Shown: positions 27,392-38,340, numbered from the stretch's first letter. The stretch is 64,000 nucleotides of DNA from Candidatus Electrothrix communis (GCA_030644725.1 CP130629.1:4727501-4791500), one strand, 5' to 3'. A program made the numbers and translations. Notes: generated by a model from the sequence alone, not told the origin.

Positions 27392-30272
27392 TTATATAGG
27401 AGGCTCTGTGATTGCTGACAGCTTCTTCCGCTCCAGATCAATCCAAACATTGGTACGGGCTTTTCTTGCCTGAATGTATAGGTAATTATTATCCAATTCT
27501 TGTGAACTCAACTGCTTGTCTAATTGTATTACCAGGGCCTTGGGTTTTTCTTCGGGTGCAACGACAAAATCGCCACCTATGTCTTTCCCGCCAATCCTCA
27601 ATCTTCCTATTCCTATATTTTCTGGATATTCTTCACTTTTCCATTTATGGAAATATGCAGGCTGACAGATTTCGTCGCCATCCTTTTGTAAACGGAAATG
27701 ATAAAAAACACCTGGTTGGCCGTTGGCAACCTGAAGGAAATGTGCTTCTCCGTCCTTACGCAATTTCACAAAAAGATCCCGATGATGATCAGGTTTCACC
27801 AGCAATACAACAGCGTTACTCAGTTGCACCTCGGAACGTATTTTTTCTCCGCCATCTTCTGTTAACAGACCTTTTTTATGTTTTTTTGCGGCGCGGAAAA
27901 TAATCAGACTGTCTTCTTTCAAGGAATCAATGGGCAACTCCAATTTCTGGCTGTGGCCTTGCACCTCATCGGCACCTGCTGGAGTTGGAATATAATTGAT
28001 TAAAATTCCCTCCTCTTCCCATATAGGCAACGGTTTTGGCTGGTTAACTTGTACATCAGGAAATTGTATGCCAGAAAAATCATGCACAGGTATCTTCGGC
28101 CTGCTACCATCCCATTCTTCAAAAACAAAATCGTTATAACGCAGTGGACGTTGAAAGGCTTGGTAGAAAACATTCTCCTGCGTCTCATTAAGAGTTATGA
28201 TCAGGTCGCTCTGATTAAATTCTATAATGGAAGAGGAGACAGCTAAATCGGTCCTGGCCCTGACCCGAAGCGGGAGTTTTGTCCTTAACCATTGAGAATC
28301 GCCATTGCTCTCTTGTTTAGCCTCTATATGGATATCTATGTCTTTGTCTATTGGATAACTCTCAATCTCAATGTTTTGCCCGCTTACTCCTGGTGTCTCA
28401 GGTTTCGAAATCGGTTGCGAAGTATTTTTTTCAGAAAAAAGACCGTATAATACGCCTGCTTGAGAGCCATTTATTTGGACAATCACTTTATGACCGGATT
28501 GTATCAGTACAGGTTCGTCGGTCTCAGAAAGTGGGGTTATGTTGCCGTGCGTATCAATTTTTTTGACAATTTTTACTGTGAGATTGAGATTTACCTCAAC
28601 CCTGACAATGGCTTCCTGATCCAGAAATACATATTTATTAGAATCATCTTTTTTCCACGCCTTTATCCTGTACGTCAGATGTGTTTCGGTTCCGGTAACA
28701 GAAGAGATTATCAGAGTTGTTTTGTCTCCCCTTCTTGACACAGGGTCGCCTACTGGTTTAAAATCGTTGGGTGTCTGGAATTGATAAAGTTGATATAATA
28801 CATCCTGCTGGCCGTTGGAAATATCAATGGATGCATTTTTGCCAAAGGCAACTGATGTCTCTGGTACAGACAGATCAGACAGCGGATACGTTCGTCCGAA
28901 ATCAAGTAGGTCGATAAGGCGGTCACGAGCGGCCCGCAGCTTCTGGTGATTCGTGCTTACATCATTACTCATAAACTCTCGCCAGCTTTTATAGGCTGTC
29001 TTGAAATTTTCCTGGTTCTTTTCATCCATCAGGAGGAAATTTACAATCAAATGCGCCGGTATTTCTTCCAGGATTGACTGTTGGAGATGTCTGGAATAAA
29101 TATCTTTAGATAAAACCACGCTGACCCGCAACGAATACGGATCACCCTGCGGTATATCAGGGATAAGTTCAAGAATAGCGGTGCGTTGTTGTTTATCCTT
29201 CTCAACAGGGCGCAATAGGATATGCTCTACCAGATAAAAGTATGCCTCATCGTCAAGACTCAGTTTCAAACGAATACGCCGCTCCAGTCCCGTACGATGG
29301 TCGGCATCTGCAGGTTTACAATAACTGACCGCCCGGTTTTTGCTGAGTTCAGCATAAAAACGCAAGTAATACTGTTTACGTTTAATTTGTTTTTTAGCAT
29401 CTTCCGGCTTCCGGGAAGGCGGATAATCCGTAACCTGTTCCCCAAAGCGGGCCAGCAGATGATCCAGAAAACGATTTTTTCGTTCCAACTCATCGGTCTC
29501 GGAACCGGTGAAAAGTTCTTTCAACCTGATACTACGTTTTTCTTTGTCGGCAATAGTCCAGAGGCCAAGGCCGTTTGATTTTTCTTTTTCGTCGTCCAGC
29601 CCCAATTCACTCTCATTCAATGTCTGAGTAAAATATGTTGCTGTATCAATTTGCCCTTCATCTTCATCTGGTTCATCGAGAAAAGAGAACAGCTGTCCTG
29701 CATTGGCCAGCTGAGTGAACTGGTTGACCAACAGCTGATCAAACAAGGTCAGATATGCCTTGAGCTGTTTCATCTGAGCTTTTCTCAGAGAGGTTGCGGA
29801 CGCAGGCAGCCCGCTGCTCCCTATACCGTAGCAATTTGGGAACTGGTGCTGAATAGAGCTGTAGGTGGCGATATGTCTGTCATGGCCTTCCGGAACAGGC
29901 AATTTGTCAACTCCCGGCAACGGTGGAGAATAAGAAGGCTTATTCAGTGCGGAAAGAGCTATTTCATGCCCATCTTGGATGAGTTTAATATCAGAATCTT
30001 TGTGCAGCCTAGGAAAAGAGCTGCTGTCCAATTTCAACAGCCATTCTTCTTCCCTTTCTTTCTTCTCATCATTTTCCGGTTTAATAAATGAAAGATTATG
30101 CACAGCCAGAACACCTTTGATGTCCATAAACAGACGGATCAGGTCTGATGTACGCAGTTCGGTTCTGCGGACGGCTTTTTCCAGCTCTTGCTCATCAAGA
30201 AAGCCCTTGGTCAATAAAGGGCCTTCAAATATTTCAGTAACGGATTTTCCGGCTTCCAAACGTTCCTGTAAG
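27392..30272 (-). pseudogene. Large eCIS baseplate-associated protein, 5' end lost
   Basis: About 960 codons remain. The frame runs straight into the DUF6399 transposon (copy 2) without a proper start; a TTG at 30259 is the first possible one. The N-terminal part has VTEIFEGPLLTKGFLDEQEL, RTSDLIRLFMDIKGVLAV, LERRIRLKLSLDDEAYFYLV and EHILLRPV, a pattern I associate with the Afp12-like large protein of eCIS loci. From about residue 460 there are four Ig-like repeats, each with an NGQ-VLY-type motif (near 478, 598, 691 and 845). The missing N-terminal part is not found on the far side of the transposon, so a deletion accompanied the insertion. Confidence 0.75.
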
Positions 30273-32055
30273 GGGCTACCAACTTAAGCCGGGACAGAAA
30301 GTAAATTCAAAGGGTTACTCTTGACATGTTTTCTCGGCTTACGAGGCAGGGGCAACTCGCCCACTTGGTGCAGCAACCATTCAAATAAGTCCGGTGGCTT
30401 TTCACCAAACAATCGTTGCGCTGCTGTACTGCCATCTGAGCGTTTTGTGAAATAATTATGCATAACGGTAAGCGATTTGAGACGATTTGAATTCAATCCT
30501 CTATTATTATGATGAATTTGTGACAAGAATCCGTTACGTCCTTCGACAGCAGAGGAAGCTCGATGAAATTTTCCCACCATTTCCTCGGCCCAATTTTGCC
30601 AAAAGAAAATCTCATCCTCGCTAAATGTTCCAGTCAAGGCATGCGCCTGAAAGACGACCAAAGCTTTTTCCCATACTTTTTCATATTCTTTTCGAAGGGT
30701 TGGGTTCTTAGTTTTTCTTGCCTGATTGTACCAATACACCGTAGGCAAAAGATGGTACATTGCCCAATCCAGCAGTTCCTTGCTCCTCTTTCCCAGCCCT
30801 ATCAGGTTAGTGAACACATACAACCACCAAAAATCAATTGATGGGACCAATTCTTTTATTTGATTCTTAAATTTCTTCATAACGCCGGTATTGTCGTTAA
30901 TACCTTGTTTGCAGGCCAGCGTTTCAATATTCTTGGCTTGCTCTCGCAGCTCTTTTGCAACGTTTGCAGAATCTTGCGGTTTATTGTCGTCCAGTTTGAA
31001 CGGATGCACCGTTTTTGATATTTTCCTTATTGTTCCACGGTAGTTATCCAGATCTTGCGTGGCTTTTTGGTCTTGAGCCCGTGCTTCTTCGACCTGCTTC
31101 ACTTTGGAGGCCACAATTTTTTTGTTTGCTCCTCTTTTTCAGCTTTTTCAAGACTTGACTCGCACTTATCCAACTGTCTTTTCGTCGTGCTCTTACGGCG
31201 GCCTAAAGTTGAGCCCATCCATTTACTGATATCGTGCAAGCCGTGAAAAATATCAGCGTTGTGATCACATTTAAGCCCGACCACAGCCAACTTTATTAAC
31301 GCTTTAGCTCGATCAGATACCATCAGCTGAACGTGTACACCTAACTCCTCAAGGCGTGGTTCCAACATTTTAAACCAGGTATCAAAACTTCTGTCATCAG
31401 CGACATCCTCTAAAATTAAATAACCCGATGACAGGTCCATAAATACCAGAATGAGTGCATTGCAGAAAAATGTTTCGTCCGCCGCACCGATCACCTCTTT
31501 GAATACATCTTTATAATTTTGTTCAACTTCTTTTGAAACCTGATAATTGCATCCTGAAGCTGAGAGAGTCTGGTTCGTATAGGCGTGGGTGATACCCCGA
31601 TATGCGTGTCGAGTCGAAGCACCTTGAAATATTCGGAAAGGGTGTCCGCTCCTATTCCATGTTGCACACCGAATATCAACAAGGTGGCAAAAAATGCCTG
31701 CGAATCCACTCATACCCCTCTTCATGTTCCCACAAAACAGATTCGGGATAGATATTTCTTCTTTGAATTCCTTTAACTTGTCGAAACGCACTACTTTTGC
31801 TTGTATTCGCTTCTTTTGCCAGTTGTTCGTAGGTAAGCTTGTCTGACTTCCCCAGAGCCGCAAAAACTCTGCCACCGATAGATCGTATTTTTTCCGTTAA
31901 TGCTTTCATAACGGAAATATGCTATTTTTTTACGAGCAGTTAAAGTATTTTTTCAATAAACTTATTTTTCATAGACTTCTGGCAATCAAAAACGATATTT
32001 CAGGTTATGATTTTTTGGGACGAGGTTCATTTTGTCCCGGCTTAAGTTGGTACCC
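30273..32055. mobile_element. DUF6399-transposase element, copy 2
   Basis: The 1783-bp element has the same inverted ends as copy 1 (GGGCTACC left, GGTACCC right). It is nearly identical to it apart from three single-base losses in A/T runs and lacks the ISKra4-like insertion. No direct repeat flanks it. It truncates the eCIS gene on its left. Confidence 0.88.
30284..31909 (-). pseudogene. DUF6399-type transposase, copy 2, three frameshifts
   Basis: The protein is the same as in copy 1, but three single-base losses break the frame: in a T run near 31136 (5 instead of 6 T), near 31531 (4 instead of 5 T), and in an A run near 31689 (6 instead of 7 A). The length from start to stop is exactly three bases less than the copy 1 equivalent. 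The pieces are MKALTEKIRS... to YEWIRRHF, VEQNYKDVFKEVIGAADETF to LEKAEK, and SKVKQVEEARAQDQK to the end. Confidence 0.85.
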
Positions 32056-32122
32056 GAAAAAAAGATATTTGGGATTTTTTGCGAAACCATCAAGTCGTTG
32101 CGGGATGATGGCGGGGCTAGGT

Positions 32123-32794
32123 TTATGGCGTGGGTCGCAATAACAGCCCTTTGGTTCTCAAATGCTCCTTCAACCCTTCCAGCAGCACAAATCGTCCCAA
32201 GGGGATGACCTCACAAGGAAAGCAGCCAACAAAGAGCGGATTATCACAAAGCCCGCCGGAGAGATAGAGCCTGTCCGGAGAACCGGCAAAGCGAAAGGCA
32301 TTGCTGGCAATGCCGCGCACGAATTTTGCCACAGCCTCGGTTTCAGAGCTGCCCGTAACCACGGCATCAAAGATATTGCTCATACCGAGAACACCGCAGG
32401 TAACCGAAAAGCCGGTTTTCGGTACAGCCACGGTGGTATAATCAACGTTGTAATAGCTTTCCAGCAACTCAATGGTAAACCCCATTGAAGCCCCGCATTC
32501 CGCATTCCAGCCCATGTCCACGACTTCAACTCCCTGATAACGAATAAATTTGATATCCCGGCTGCCGCAGTCAAGCAGCACAGTATCTGGCTCAGCAATC
32601 AGGCGTCGTCCCCCTTTGGCCAAGGCGATCAGCTCATTAACAGATTCCCGGCCCCGCCGTTTTGCGTTATGGCCGGTGGCAAGATCGGCCATGAATGTAG
32701 GATCAAGCTCACGGGTCGGGACAATACGCGGCTCAGTATCCTCAGCCATTGTAAAGAGCTTGGTGTACGAGGTCCCGAAATCAGCCAGTAGCAT
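32123..32794 (-). CDS. BadF/BadG-type ATPase (CoA dehydratase activase-like)
   Basis: The 223-residue product begins LLADFGTSYTKLF, an ASKHA phosphate-binding loop. It has TVLLDCGSRDIKFIRY, NAECGASMGFTIELLE (corresponding to the CAAGTG-type region of 2-hydroxyglutaryl-CoA dehydratase activases, where a bridging 4Fe-4S cluster is held) and LYLSGGLCDNPLFV. These ATPases use ATP to drive electron transfer to a partner. The ATG at 32794 was chosen because the first ASKHA motif starts there; the longer upstream frame is out-of-frame coding of the neighbour. It overlaps that neighbour by 14 bases, so the two are a pair. Confidence 0.75.
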   Translation of the reverse strand: MLLADFGTSYTKLFTMAEDTEPRIVPTRELDPTFMADLATGHNAKRRGRESVNELIALAKGGRRLIAEPDTVLLDCGSRDIKFIRYQGVEVVDMGWNAECGASMGFTIELLESYYNVDYTTVAVPKTGFSVTCGVLGMSNIFDAVVTGSSETEAVAKFVRGIASNAFRFAGSPDRLYLSGGLCDNPLFVGCFPCEVIPLGRFVLLEGLKEHLRTKGLLLRPTP

Positions 32795-33572
32795 GGTCGT
32801 CTCCTGGACCACCGTTGTCGGTGGAAGCGGTGGGAACGGGTGAGGTGTTTCGGGAAAGCTCAAGAAAGGCCTCGATTTTTGCCCGGACACTGGAACCGGC
32901 ATTGACATCGCAGTCCACATAGAGCCCTTTGGGATGGCGTTCCGCCAAATGTTTAGCAAGGGCCGTCTTGGCACAAAAGGACTGGGCAAAGAAAACTGTG
33001 GGTACCGCAGGATTATAAGAGGATTCCAACTCCATATCAGCCGGGGTTTTATTCTCCATACAGCGGGACCAGCCATAGACATGGGTACTGTCCGGGAACA
33101 GAGAGAGAAGGGCAAAATCACGGGGAGGGACTCCCCAAAAGCCAGCAGTGGGCACAGAGGGCGGGTAATCAGGAGAGGGCTCGCAGGATTGGACCCCTTG
33201 GGTAATTGCCCGGAGCTTTTCGATCAGCGGCAGGTTGCTCCGGCAGATGGGATACCCAAACCCTTCATTATCTCGGTTGCGGGTAGTGATAACCGGGATG
33301 GTCAGGAAGTTTTGCAAAACAGTGGCAACATGGAGGGCGCAGTCGCATTTTCCCGGTCCCACATCAATATACACCCTATCCAGGGGCATGTTCATGGCAT
33401 TGAGCATCACTGTACGCAGGATGGCGCAATAAACCTGGGGAAGATGGGTCTCCCGATTCATGGGCAGAGGAAGTTGCGGTTCGTCAAGATCAACGATCCT
33501 TCCCTGTTCCTCATTGATCTGACGGATAATTTCCAACGGCGGCACACCGACTATGCCGATTGTTTTTTGCAT
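32781..33572 (-). CDS. Partner of the activase, cysteine-containing, family not recognised
   Basis: The 263-residue product starts MQKTIGIVGVPPLEIIRQI. Cysteines lie in VGPGKCDCALHVA, YPICRSNLP, GWSRCMENK and FFAQSFCAK, which could ligate a metal cluster. The spacing recalls 2-hydroxyacyl-CoA dehydratase subunits, but I cannot assign it firmly. The gene starts within the stop of the upstream permease gene (ATGA overlap) and overlaps the activase gene downstream. By context it is likely the substrate protein reduced by the activase. Confidence 0.6.
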   Translation of the reverse strand: MQKTIGIVGVPPLEIIRQINEEQGRIVDLDEPQLPLPMNRETHLPQVYCAILRTVMLNAMNMPLDRVYIDVGPGKCDCALHVATVLQNFLTIPVITTRNRDNEGFGYPICRSNLPLIEKLRAITQGVQSCEPSPDYPPSVPTAGFWGVPPRDFALLSLFPDSTHVYGWSRCMENKTPADMELESSYNPAVPTVFFAQSFCAKTALAKHLAERHPKGLYVDCDVNAGSSVRAKIEAFLELSRNTSPVPTASTDNGGPGDDHATG

Positions 33573-34654
33573 CAGGTATCCTCTCGAAGCAGCAGAATAA
33601 AGCCCAGGAGCCCCACCGCGATATGGATGGAGATCGCCGCTGCAAGGGGCGGGATGTAGCCGGCTTTGGCAAACGATTGCAGGGCACCCCATAATCCCCA
33701 GCAGACAAAGGCCAAGCCGCAGCTGACCGGCACAGCCAGCGAAAGGTCGCGACCCCATTTTCGGTAAACCATGAGCAGCATGGGCAGGCCGAGCATGAGC
33801 AGGGGCAGCCCGAGAAGAATATAGGAGATCCGACCGTAAAAATTAGCCCAGGCCACGGTGCGCTCTTCTGGTGCCTCCTGGTGTAGGGCATCGGTGTACA
33901 GTTCTGCCAGCGAAAGCTCATTGCTCCGGTACTGGGGGATAAAGAAATCCGCCGGTGTTTCGGTGAAATTAAAGCTGCGTTCACTGAAAACTTCTGTTTT
34001 AAAGATCTCTTTCCCCTTGGCATACTGTACCTGACCGTTTTTCAAGGTCCAGGTGCCGTCCTTCCAATAGGCATGTTCGGATGAGACCAGGGCGGTTAAC
34101 TCGTAGCGGCTGTTCCAGGAGGAATACGAGAAAAAGGGAAAGATATTCTGACTCGGGTCAGGACGGGCAAAGGAGTAAAAATGATCATTGCCCTGATAAT
34201 AATAGCGGCCATTGCGATATATCCCCAAAGACACCCTGCCTTTGACCTCTTTATTCCAAATCCTGTTGGTCTGTGAAACCGTCTTGGGCAGGACAAATTG
34301 CGATAAGGAAAGAAGGAACAAGGTTGCTATCATGCCTCCGGCAATAATCGGGGCTGCGATCTTTTTCAACGGAATACCGCAGGATTTGAGAGCGACCAGC
34401 TCATTGGAATGATTGAGCACGCCAAAGGTCACGACCCCGGCCAGGAGAATACAGACCGGCCCCATCTGTTCGACAATAAAGGGGATGGAAAGCAAGAAAA
34501 ACTTGCCGACCAAGGCCATGGATTTGCCCTTTTCCATGAAATTGTCAATTTTTTCAAAAAAATCAATGAGCAGATAGATGGCAATGAAGCTCAGAACGAG
34601 CATCATGATATTTTTGAAGAACTGAAGCAGGATATAACGTTTTAGAAGATTCAC
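33572..34654 (-). CDS. lptG: LptF/LptG family permease
   Basis: The protein (about 360 residues) has the LptF/G layout: three N-terminal membrane helices (NIMMLVLSFIAIYLLIDFF, FLLSIPFIVEQMGPVCILLA, GVLNHSNELVALKSCGIPL), a periplasmic beta-rich domain (residues about 120-260), then three more helices (YILLGLPLLMLGLPMLLMVY, VSCGLAFVCWGLWGALQSFA, HIAVGLLGFILLLRE). The family exports lipopolysaccharide with LptB. The start is uncertain: a GTG at 34654 (VNLLKRYILLQFFK) fits family alignments, and the frame stays open to 34708. No lptF partner lies next to it. It is coupled to the following gene by ATGA. Confidence 0.85.
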   Translation of the reverse strand: MNLLKRYILLQFFKNIMMLVLSFIAIYLLIDFFEKIDNFMEKGKSMALVGKFFLLSIPFIVEQMGPVCILLAGVVTFGVLNHSNELVALKSCGIPLKKIAAPIIAGGMIATLFLLSLSQFVLPKTVSQTNRIWNKEVKGRVSLGIYRNGRYYYQGNDHFYSFARPDPSQNIFPFFSYSSWNSRYELTALVSSEHAYWKDGTWTLKNGQVQYAKGKEIFKTEVFSERSFNFTETPADFFIPQYRSNELSLAELYTDALHQEAPEERTVAWANFYGRISYILLGLPLLMLGLPMLLMVYRKWGRDLSLAVPVSCGLAFVCWGLWGALQSFAKAGYIPPLAAAISIHIAVGLLGFILLLREDT

Positions 34655-35082
34655 AGTGTTGCAGAAGTTTGGGGAAATATGGATACACAGGTTGCCGGAG
34701 TTGCTCAAGGGAACAGGCTGACCGGAGAGGAGCTATTCTCTTTTGTCCGGTTGTGCAGTATACATGATCCTGATCCTGTTTGCCTGACCTGTTTTTTTAT
34801 GGTTTATTGCGCAGCAACGAGCTGAGGACTCCTGTGTTTCAGGAGCGGGCGTTCAATCATGTGCCCATGAAAAACTCCGAGAATCATTCTCTGCTGCTTA
34901 CAGCGGAAATTTGTTTCCTGCTGAGACACGCCAGTACAGTAAGTACCCGTTGCAGGATGTTCAGTCAAGCATTACCGGTACAAAACAGCTAACCTTTTCT
35001 TGTGAAACACTGGATTCGATACCCCGCTATTTGCTGGACTATTGTAAAATAATCACTTTCATTATATGACTTCCTCGATTTT
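34655..35082. other. Divergent intergenic region, nothing recognised
   Basis: This stretch separates the minus-strand permease from the plus-strand corrinoid activator and should hold both promoters. No repeat, RNA or conserved frame is apparent to me. Confidence 0.5.
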
Positions 35083-36738
35083 GTGAAGGGGAATTTGAAA
35101 ACGGAGACTCTTTTTTTGCTGAAAACAATTCCCTTGGTGACCCTTATCTGGGTGAAGGCGACCCTGCCGAGCCTGCACGATAACACGGGTGATCTTGATC
35201 GACTAAAGTTCGCCTTGGCCGAATCCCTGCCAGAGCAATTGCGCAGCCGCAGTTGTTCTCTCCATATTCCCTTTAGCTGTATGGCGGAGATCGCTGCCTC
35301 GTTTAGGGATGCCGTTTTTACGGGCTATGCCGTGGTCCATTACGAGCATGATCGTCTTGTTCTCGTCGACTTTGTCGCGGAATCACCGGATCTCTTGCCT
35401 GCCCTAGCCCTAGATCTCGGTTCCACCCATCTTGAGGCAACCCTGCTGGATCTCTTAACCGGCAAGACCCTTGCACGCAACGCAACCTTGAACCGTCAGG
35501 TCAGCCACGGAGTAGACATCCTCAGCCGGATTCATTTTGCCGAGAGGAGATCAGGGAGCGGGCAGGGGAGGGCGGGAGAGGGACTTGTTGTTCTCCAGGA
35601 TGCGGTTATTGCCTCTGTCAATGAGCTGCTTGATGGGCTGTGCAGAGAGGCTGAGGTGAGGCCTGAGGATGTTCAGGCTATGTCCGTCTCCGGCAACACA
35701 ACCATGGTTCATCTCCTGCTCGGGCTCAATCCACGCCATATCTGTCGGGAACCGTACATCCCTTTAGTGAATGCCCCTGATCCCTTCCCGGCCCGAGAAA
35801 TCGGGTTGAAGCTCCATAAACAGGCAACGGTCCGGGTGCTGCCGGGGCGGGGCAGTTATTTTGGCGGCGACCTGATCTCCGGCATTCTTGCCACCGGCCT
35901 TGACCAGGGCGAGGAGACCTGTATGCTCATTGACGTGGGCACCAATGCTGAGGTGGTGATGGGCAATAACCAATGGCTGATTGCCTGTGCCGGGGCAGCC
36001 GGTCCGGCTCTGGAGGGCGGGGTGGCCCGAATGGGGATGCGGGCCGCTGCCGGGGCGGTCGAGTATGTGGCTATTGATCGGGAAAATTGGCAACTCAAGT
36101 GGCGGAGTATCGGTGAGGGGCCGCCCTTGGGACTGTGCGGTTCCGGATTGATTGACTTAGTGGCGGAGCTCTATCTCGCCCGCATTGTTGATCTGCGGGG
36201 AAAATTCCAGGCTGCCTTTCCGGGCCAGTCAGCAGGGCATAAGCGTTTTGTTGCGGAGCGGCTGCTCAATCTGGACGGTGAGCAGGTTTTTCTGGTGATT
36301 GCTGCCCAAGAGGCGGGCAATGAGGAGCCGGTGGTGCTCAGTCAGCTTGATTTGGATGCCATGATGCGCTCCAAGGCAGCCATGTACGCGATCCTGGTGA
36401 CCCTAATCGGTCAGGTCGGGGTGGAGTTCAGCGAGTTGCACCGGATTGCTGTTGCCGGTGCCTTTGGCAAACACATTAATCCTCGACAGGCCATTACCCT
36501 GGGCATGCTACCGGACCTGCCTCTTACCACCTTTCAACCGGTGGGTAACAGCTCCCTGCGCGGGGCTGAGATGATCCTACTGGATCATACGGCCTTTGAG
36601 CGATCTCAGGAGATCGCCCGCAAGATCACCTATATTGAGCTGAATGTGAATCAGGAATTCATGATCCGTTTTTCCGGGGCCCGGTTTATTCCTCATACTG
36701 ATCCGGGGTTGTTTCCTTCGGTGCCGAGTTTTCGGTAA
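35083..36738 (+). CDS. RACo-like corrinoid activation ATPase without ferredoxin domain
   Basis: The 551-residue protein matches the reductive activator of corrinoid proteins from its middle domain onward. ALALDLGSTHLEATLLDLLTG is the first ASKHA loop. It is followed by SHGVDILSRIHFAE, MSVSGNTTMVHLLLGLNP, GSYFGGDLISGILATGL, MLIDVGTNAEVVMG, GAAGPALEGG, LGLCGSGLIDLVAEL and VAGAFGKHINP. Classic RACo has an N-terminal 2Fe-2S ferredoxin domain with four cysteines. None is present in the first 90 residues here, so the electron donor must be a separate protein. It would use ATP to return Co(II) corrinoids to Co(I). The GTG start at 35083 is not certain. The last 52 coding bases are duplicated at 40872. 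Confidence 0.85.
   Translation: MKGNLKTETLFLLKTIPLVTLIWVKATLPSLHDNTGDLDRLKFALAESLPEQLRSRSCSLHIPFSCMAEIAASFRDAVFTGYAVVHYEHDRLVLVDFVAESPDLLPALALDLGSTHLEATLLDLLTGKTLARNATLNRQVSHGVDILSRIHFAERRSGSGQGRAGEGLVVLQDAVIASVNELLDGLCREAEVRPEDVQAMSVSGNTTMVHLLLGLNPRHICREPYIPLVNAPDPFPAREIGLKLHKQATVRVLPGRGSYFGGDLISGILATGLDQGEETCMLIDVGTNAEVVMGNNQWLIACAGAAGPALEGGVARMGMRAAAGAVEYVAIDRENWQLKWRSIGEGPPLGLCGSGLIDLVAELYLARIVDLRGKFQAAFPGQSAGHKRFVAERLLNLDGEQVFLVIAAQEAGNEEPVVLSQLDLDAMMRSKAAMYAILVTLIGQVGVEFSELHRIAVAGAFGKHINPRQAITLGMLPDLPLTTFQPVGNSSLRGAEMILLDHTAFERSQEIARKITYIELNVNQEFMIRFSGARFIPHTDPGLFPSVPSFR
36686..36737. repeat. 52-bp direct repeat, left copy (end of the RACo gene)
   Basis: The segment starting TTATTCCTCATACTGATCCG and ending GAGTTTTCGGTA is identical to 40872-40923 over 52 bases. 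This copy is the natural one, because it encodes the C-terminal residues of the RACo-like protein. Confidence 0.9.
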
Positions 36739-36866
36739 GGGGAAGCAGGATACTTCCTACTCCGTTTTGCGGGGTTTTTTGCTCGTCAAGAGAAGATTTC
36801 TTGTAACTACTCAGCCAGTCGCCAAGCCTCTTGACAGAAGCAACGGGTTAAGATTATTTTGCTGTT

Positions 36867-38338
36867 ATGAATTTTAGTATCCCCGAAGAGAAAGAAGTCC
36901 GTACGGCCTTTGCGGAAGGTGAAGAGGCAATTATTGCCCTGTTCGGCAGTATAACCGCGCAGGTTAAAGAACTCGCCGCTCAGTTGGAAAAACAGGCCGG
37001 AGTATTGAAGGATTTACAGGCCCGGCTGTCGAAAAACAGCCGCAACAGCGGTAAACCGCCTTCAAGCGACGGATACGGTAAACAGAACAAGACGGAAAGC
37101 CTGAGAAAGTCTGGTCAAAAGTCGAACGGCGGGCAGCCGGGTCATGAAGGGCGGACTCTTAAGCGGTCGGAAAACCCAGATCATACGGAAACGTATAAAC
37201 CCGACACATGTGACAACTGCCAGACATCGCTTGAGGACGTCGCCGCCGTCGGAGAGGAAGAACGACAGGTTTATGATATTCCGGCGATACGAATCGAAGT
37301 CACCTCGCATCGTGCGGAAATCATAATTTGTCCCGAATGCGGCATGGAAAATACGGGAAAATTCCCGGAAAGTGTGGGACGGGGCGTTCGATACGGCAGA
37401 GGCGTGAAGACATGGGCCACGTATTTCGGGAATCAGCATCATATTCCGCTTGAACGCACTGCACAGATTTTTGAAGATCTGATCGGGCACGGAATTTCGG
37501 AGGGTTCGCTGCTGAAGGCATCTGAAGAACTTTCCGAGTGCGTCCGGCCCTCGACCGAGGCGACAGCGGAGCTTCTGCGTAATGCCGAGGTTCTGAAAGT
37601 GGACGAAACCGGACTGCGGGTCAAAGGAAAACTCCATTGGCTGCATGTAGCTTCGTCGGACCTCCTCACTCATTATAACGTGCATGAAAAGCGGGGAAAA
37701 GAAGCGATGGATGCAGCCGGAATCCTCAGTGAATTCGAAGGAAGGATGCTGCATGATCACTGGAAATCGTACTTCGGATATAAAAATTGCCGTCATGGGC
37801 TGTGCAACGCGCACCATCTTCGCGAGTTTAAATTCATAGGCAAACAGTATGAACAGGCATGGGCTGGAGACATGGCCGACTTACTGCTTGAGATAAAAGA
37901 GGAGGTCGAAAAACTGAAGCCGGACCGGGATCGTTTCGGGCCGGAACAGATCGAAGGTTTTGAACGGCGATACGATGAAATCATTTGTCGGGGCTTCGCG
38001 GACAATCCCTTCACGCCTCCAAAAGAAAAAAGAAGGGACGACTGAAAAGACCGCCGCCGCTCAATCTGCTGATACGGCTCCGGGATTACAAGTCGGAGAC
38101 TCTCGCCTTTATGTACGATTTTCGGGTTCCGTTCGACAATAATGCGGCGGAAAGGGATGTGCGTATGATGAAGGTCAAACAGAAGGTTTCGGGTTGTTTC
38201 CGAACTGTTGAAGGTGCGGAACGGTTCGCTTCTATCCGGGGATATATCTCCACGGCTCGTAAAAATTCAAAAAACATTTTCGAGGCGATTAAAGACGCCT
38301 TCAACGGCGATCCTTTTATTCCCGATGTCGCAGTATAA
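36867..38338 (+). pseudogene. IS66 transposase (TnpC type), one frameshift
   Basis: The first frame (36867-38045) has LSKNSRNSGKPPSSDG, GGQPGHEGRTLKRSENP, a zinc-finger-like CDNC...CPEC pair, EVLKVDETGLRVKGKLHWLH and HGLCNAHHLREFKFIGKQ. After PFTPPKEK the frame breaks in an A-rich run near 38020-38035 and continues in the next frame to 38338, with [39 protein letters not shown] and the ending. The DDE residues are therefore split over two frames. Either the gene is dead or it needs ribosomal frameshifting at that run. Confidence 0.88.
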
Positions 38339-38340
38339 AA

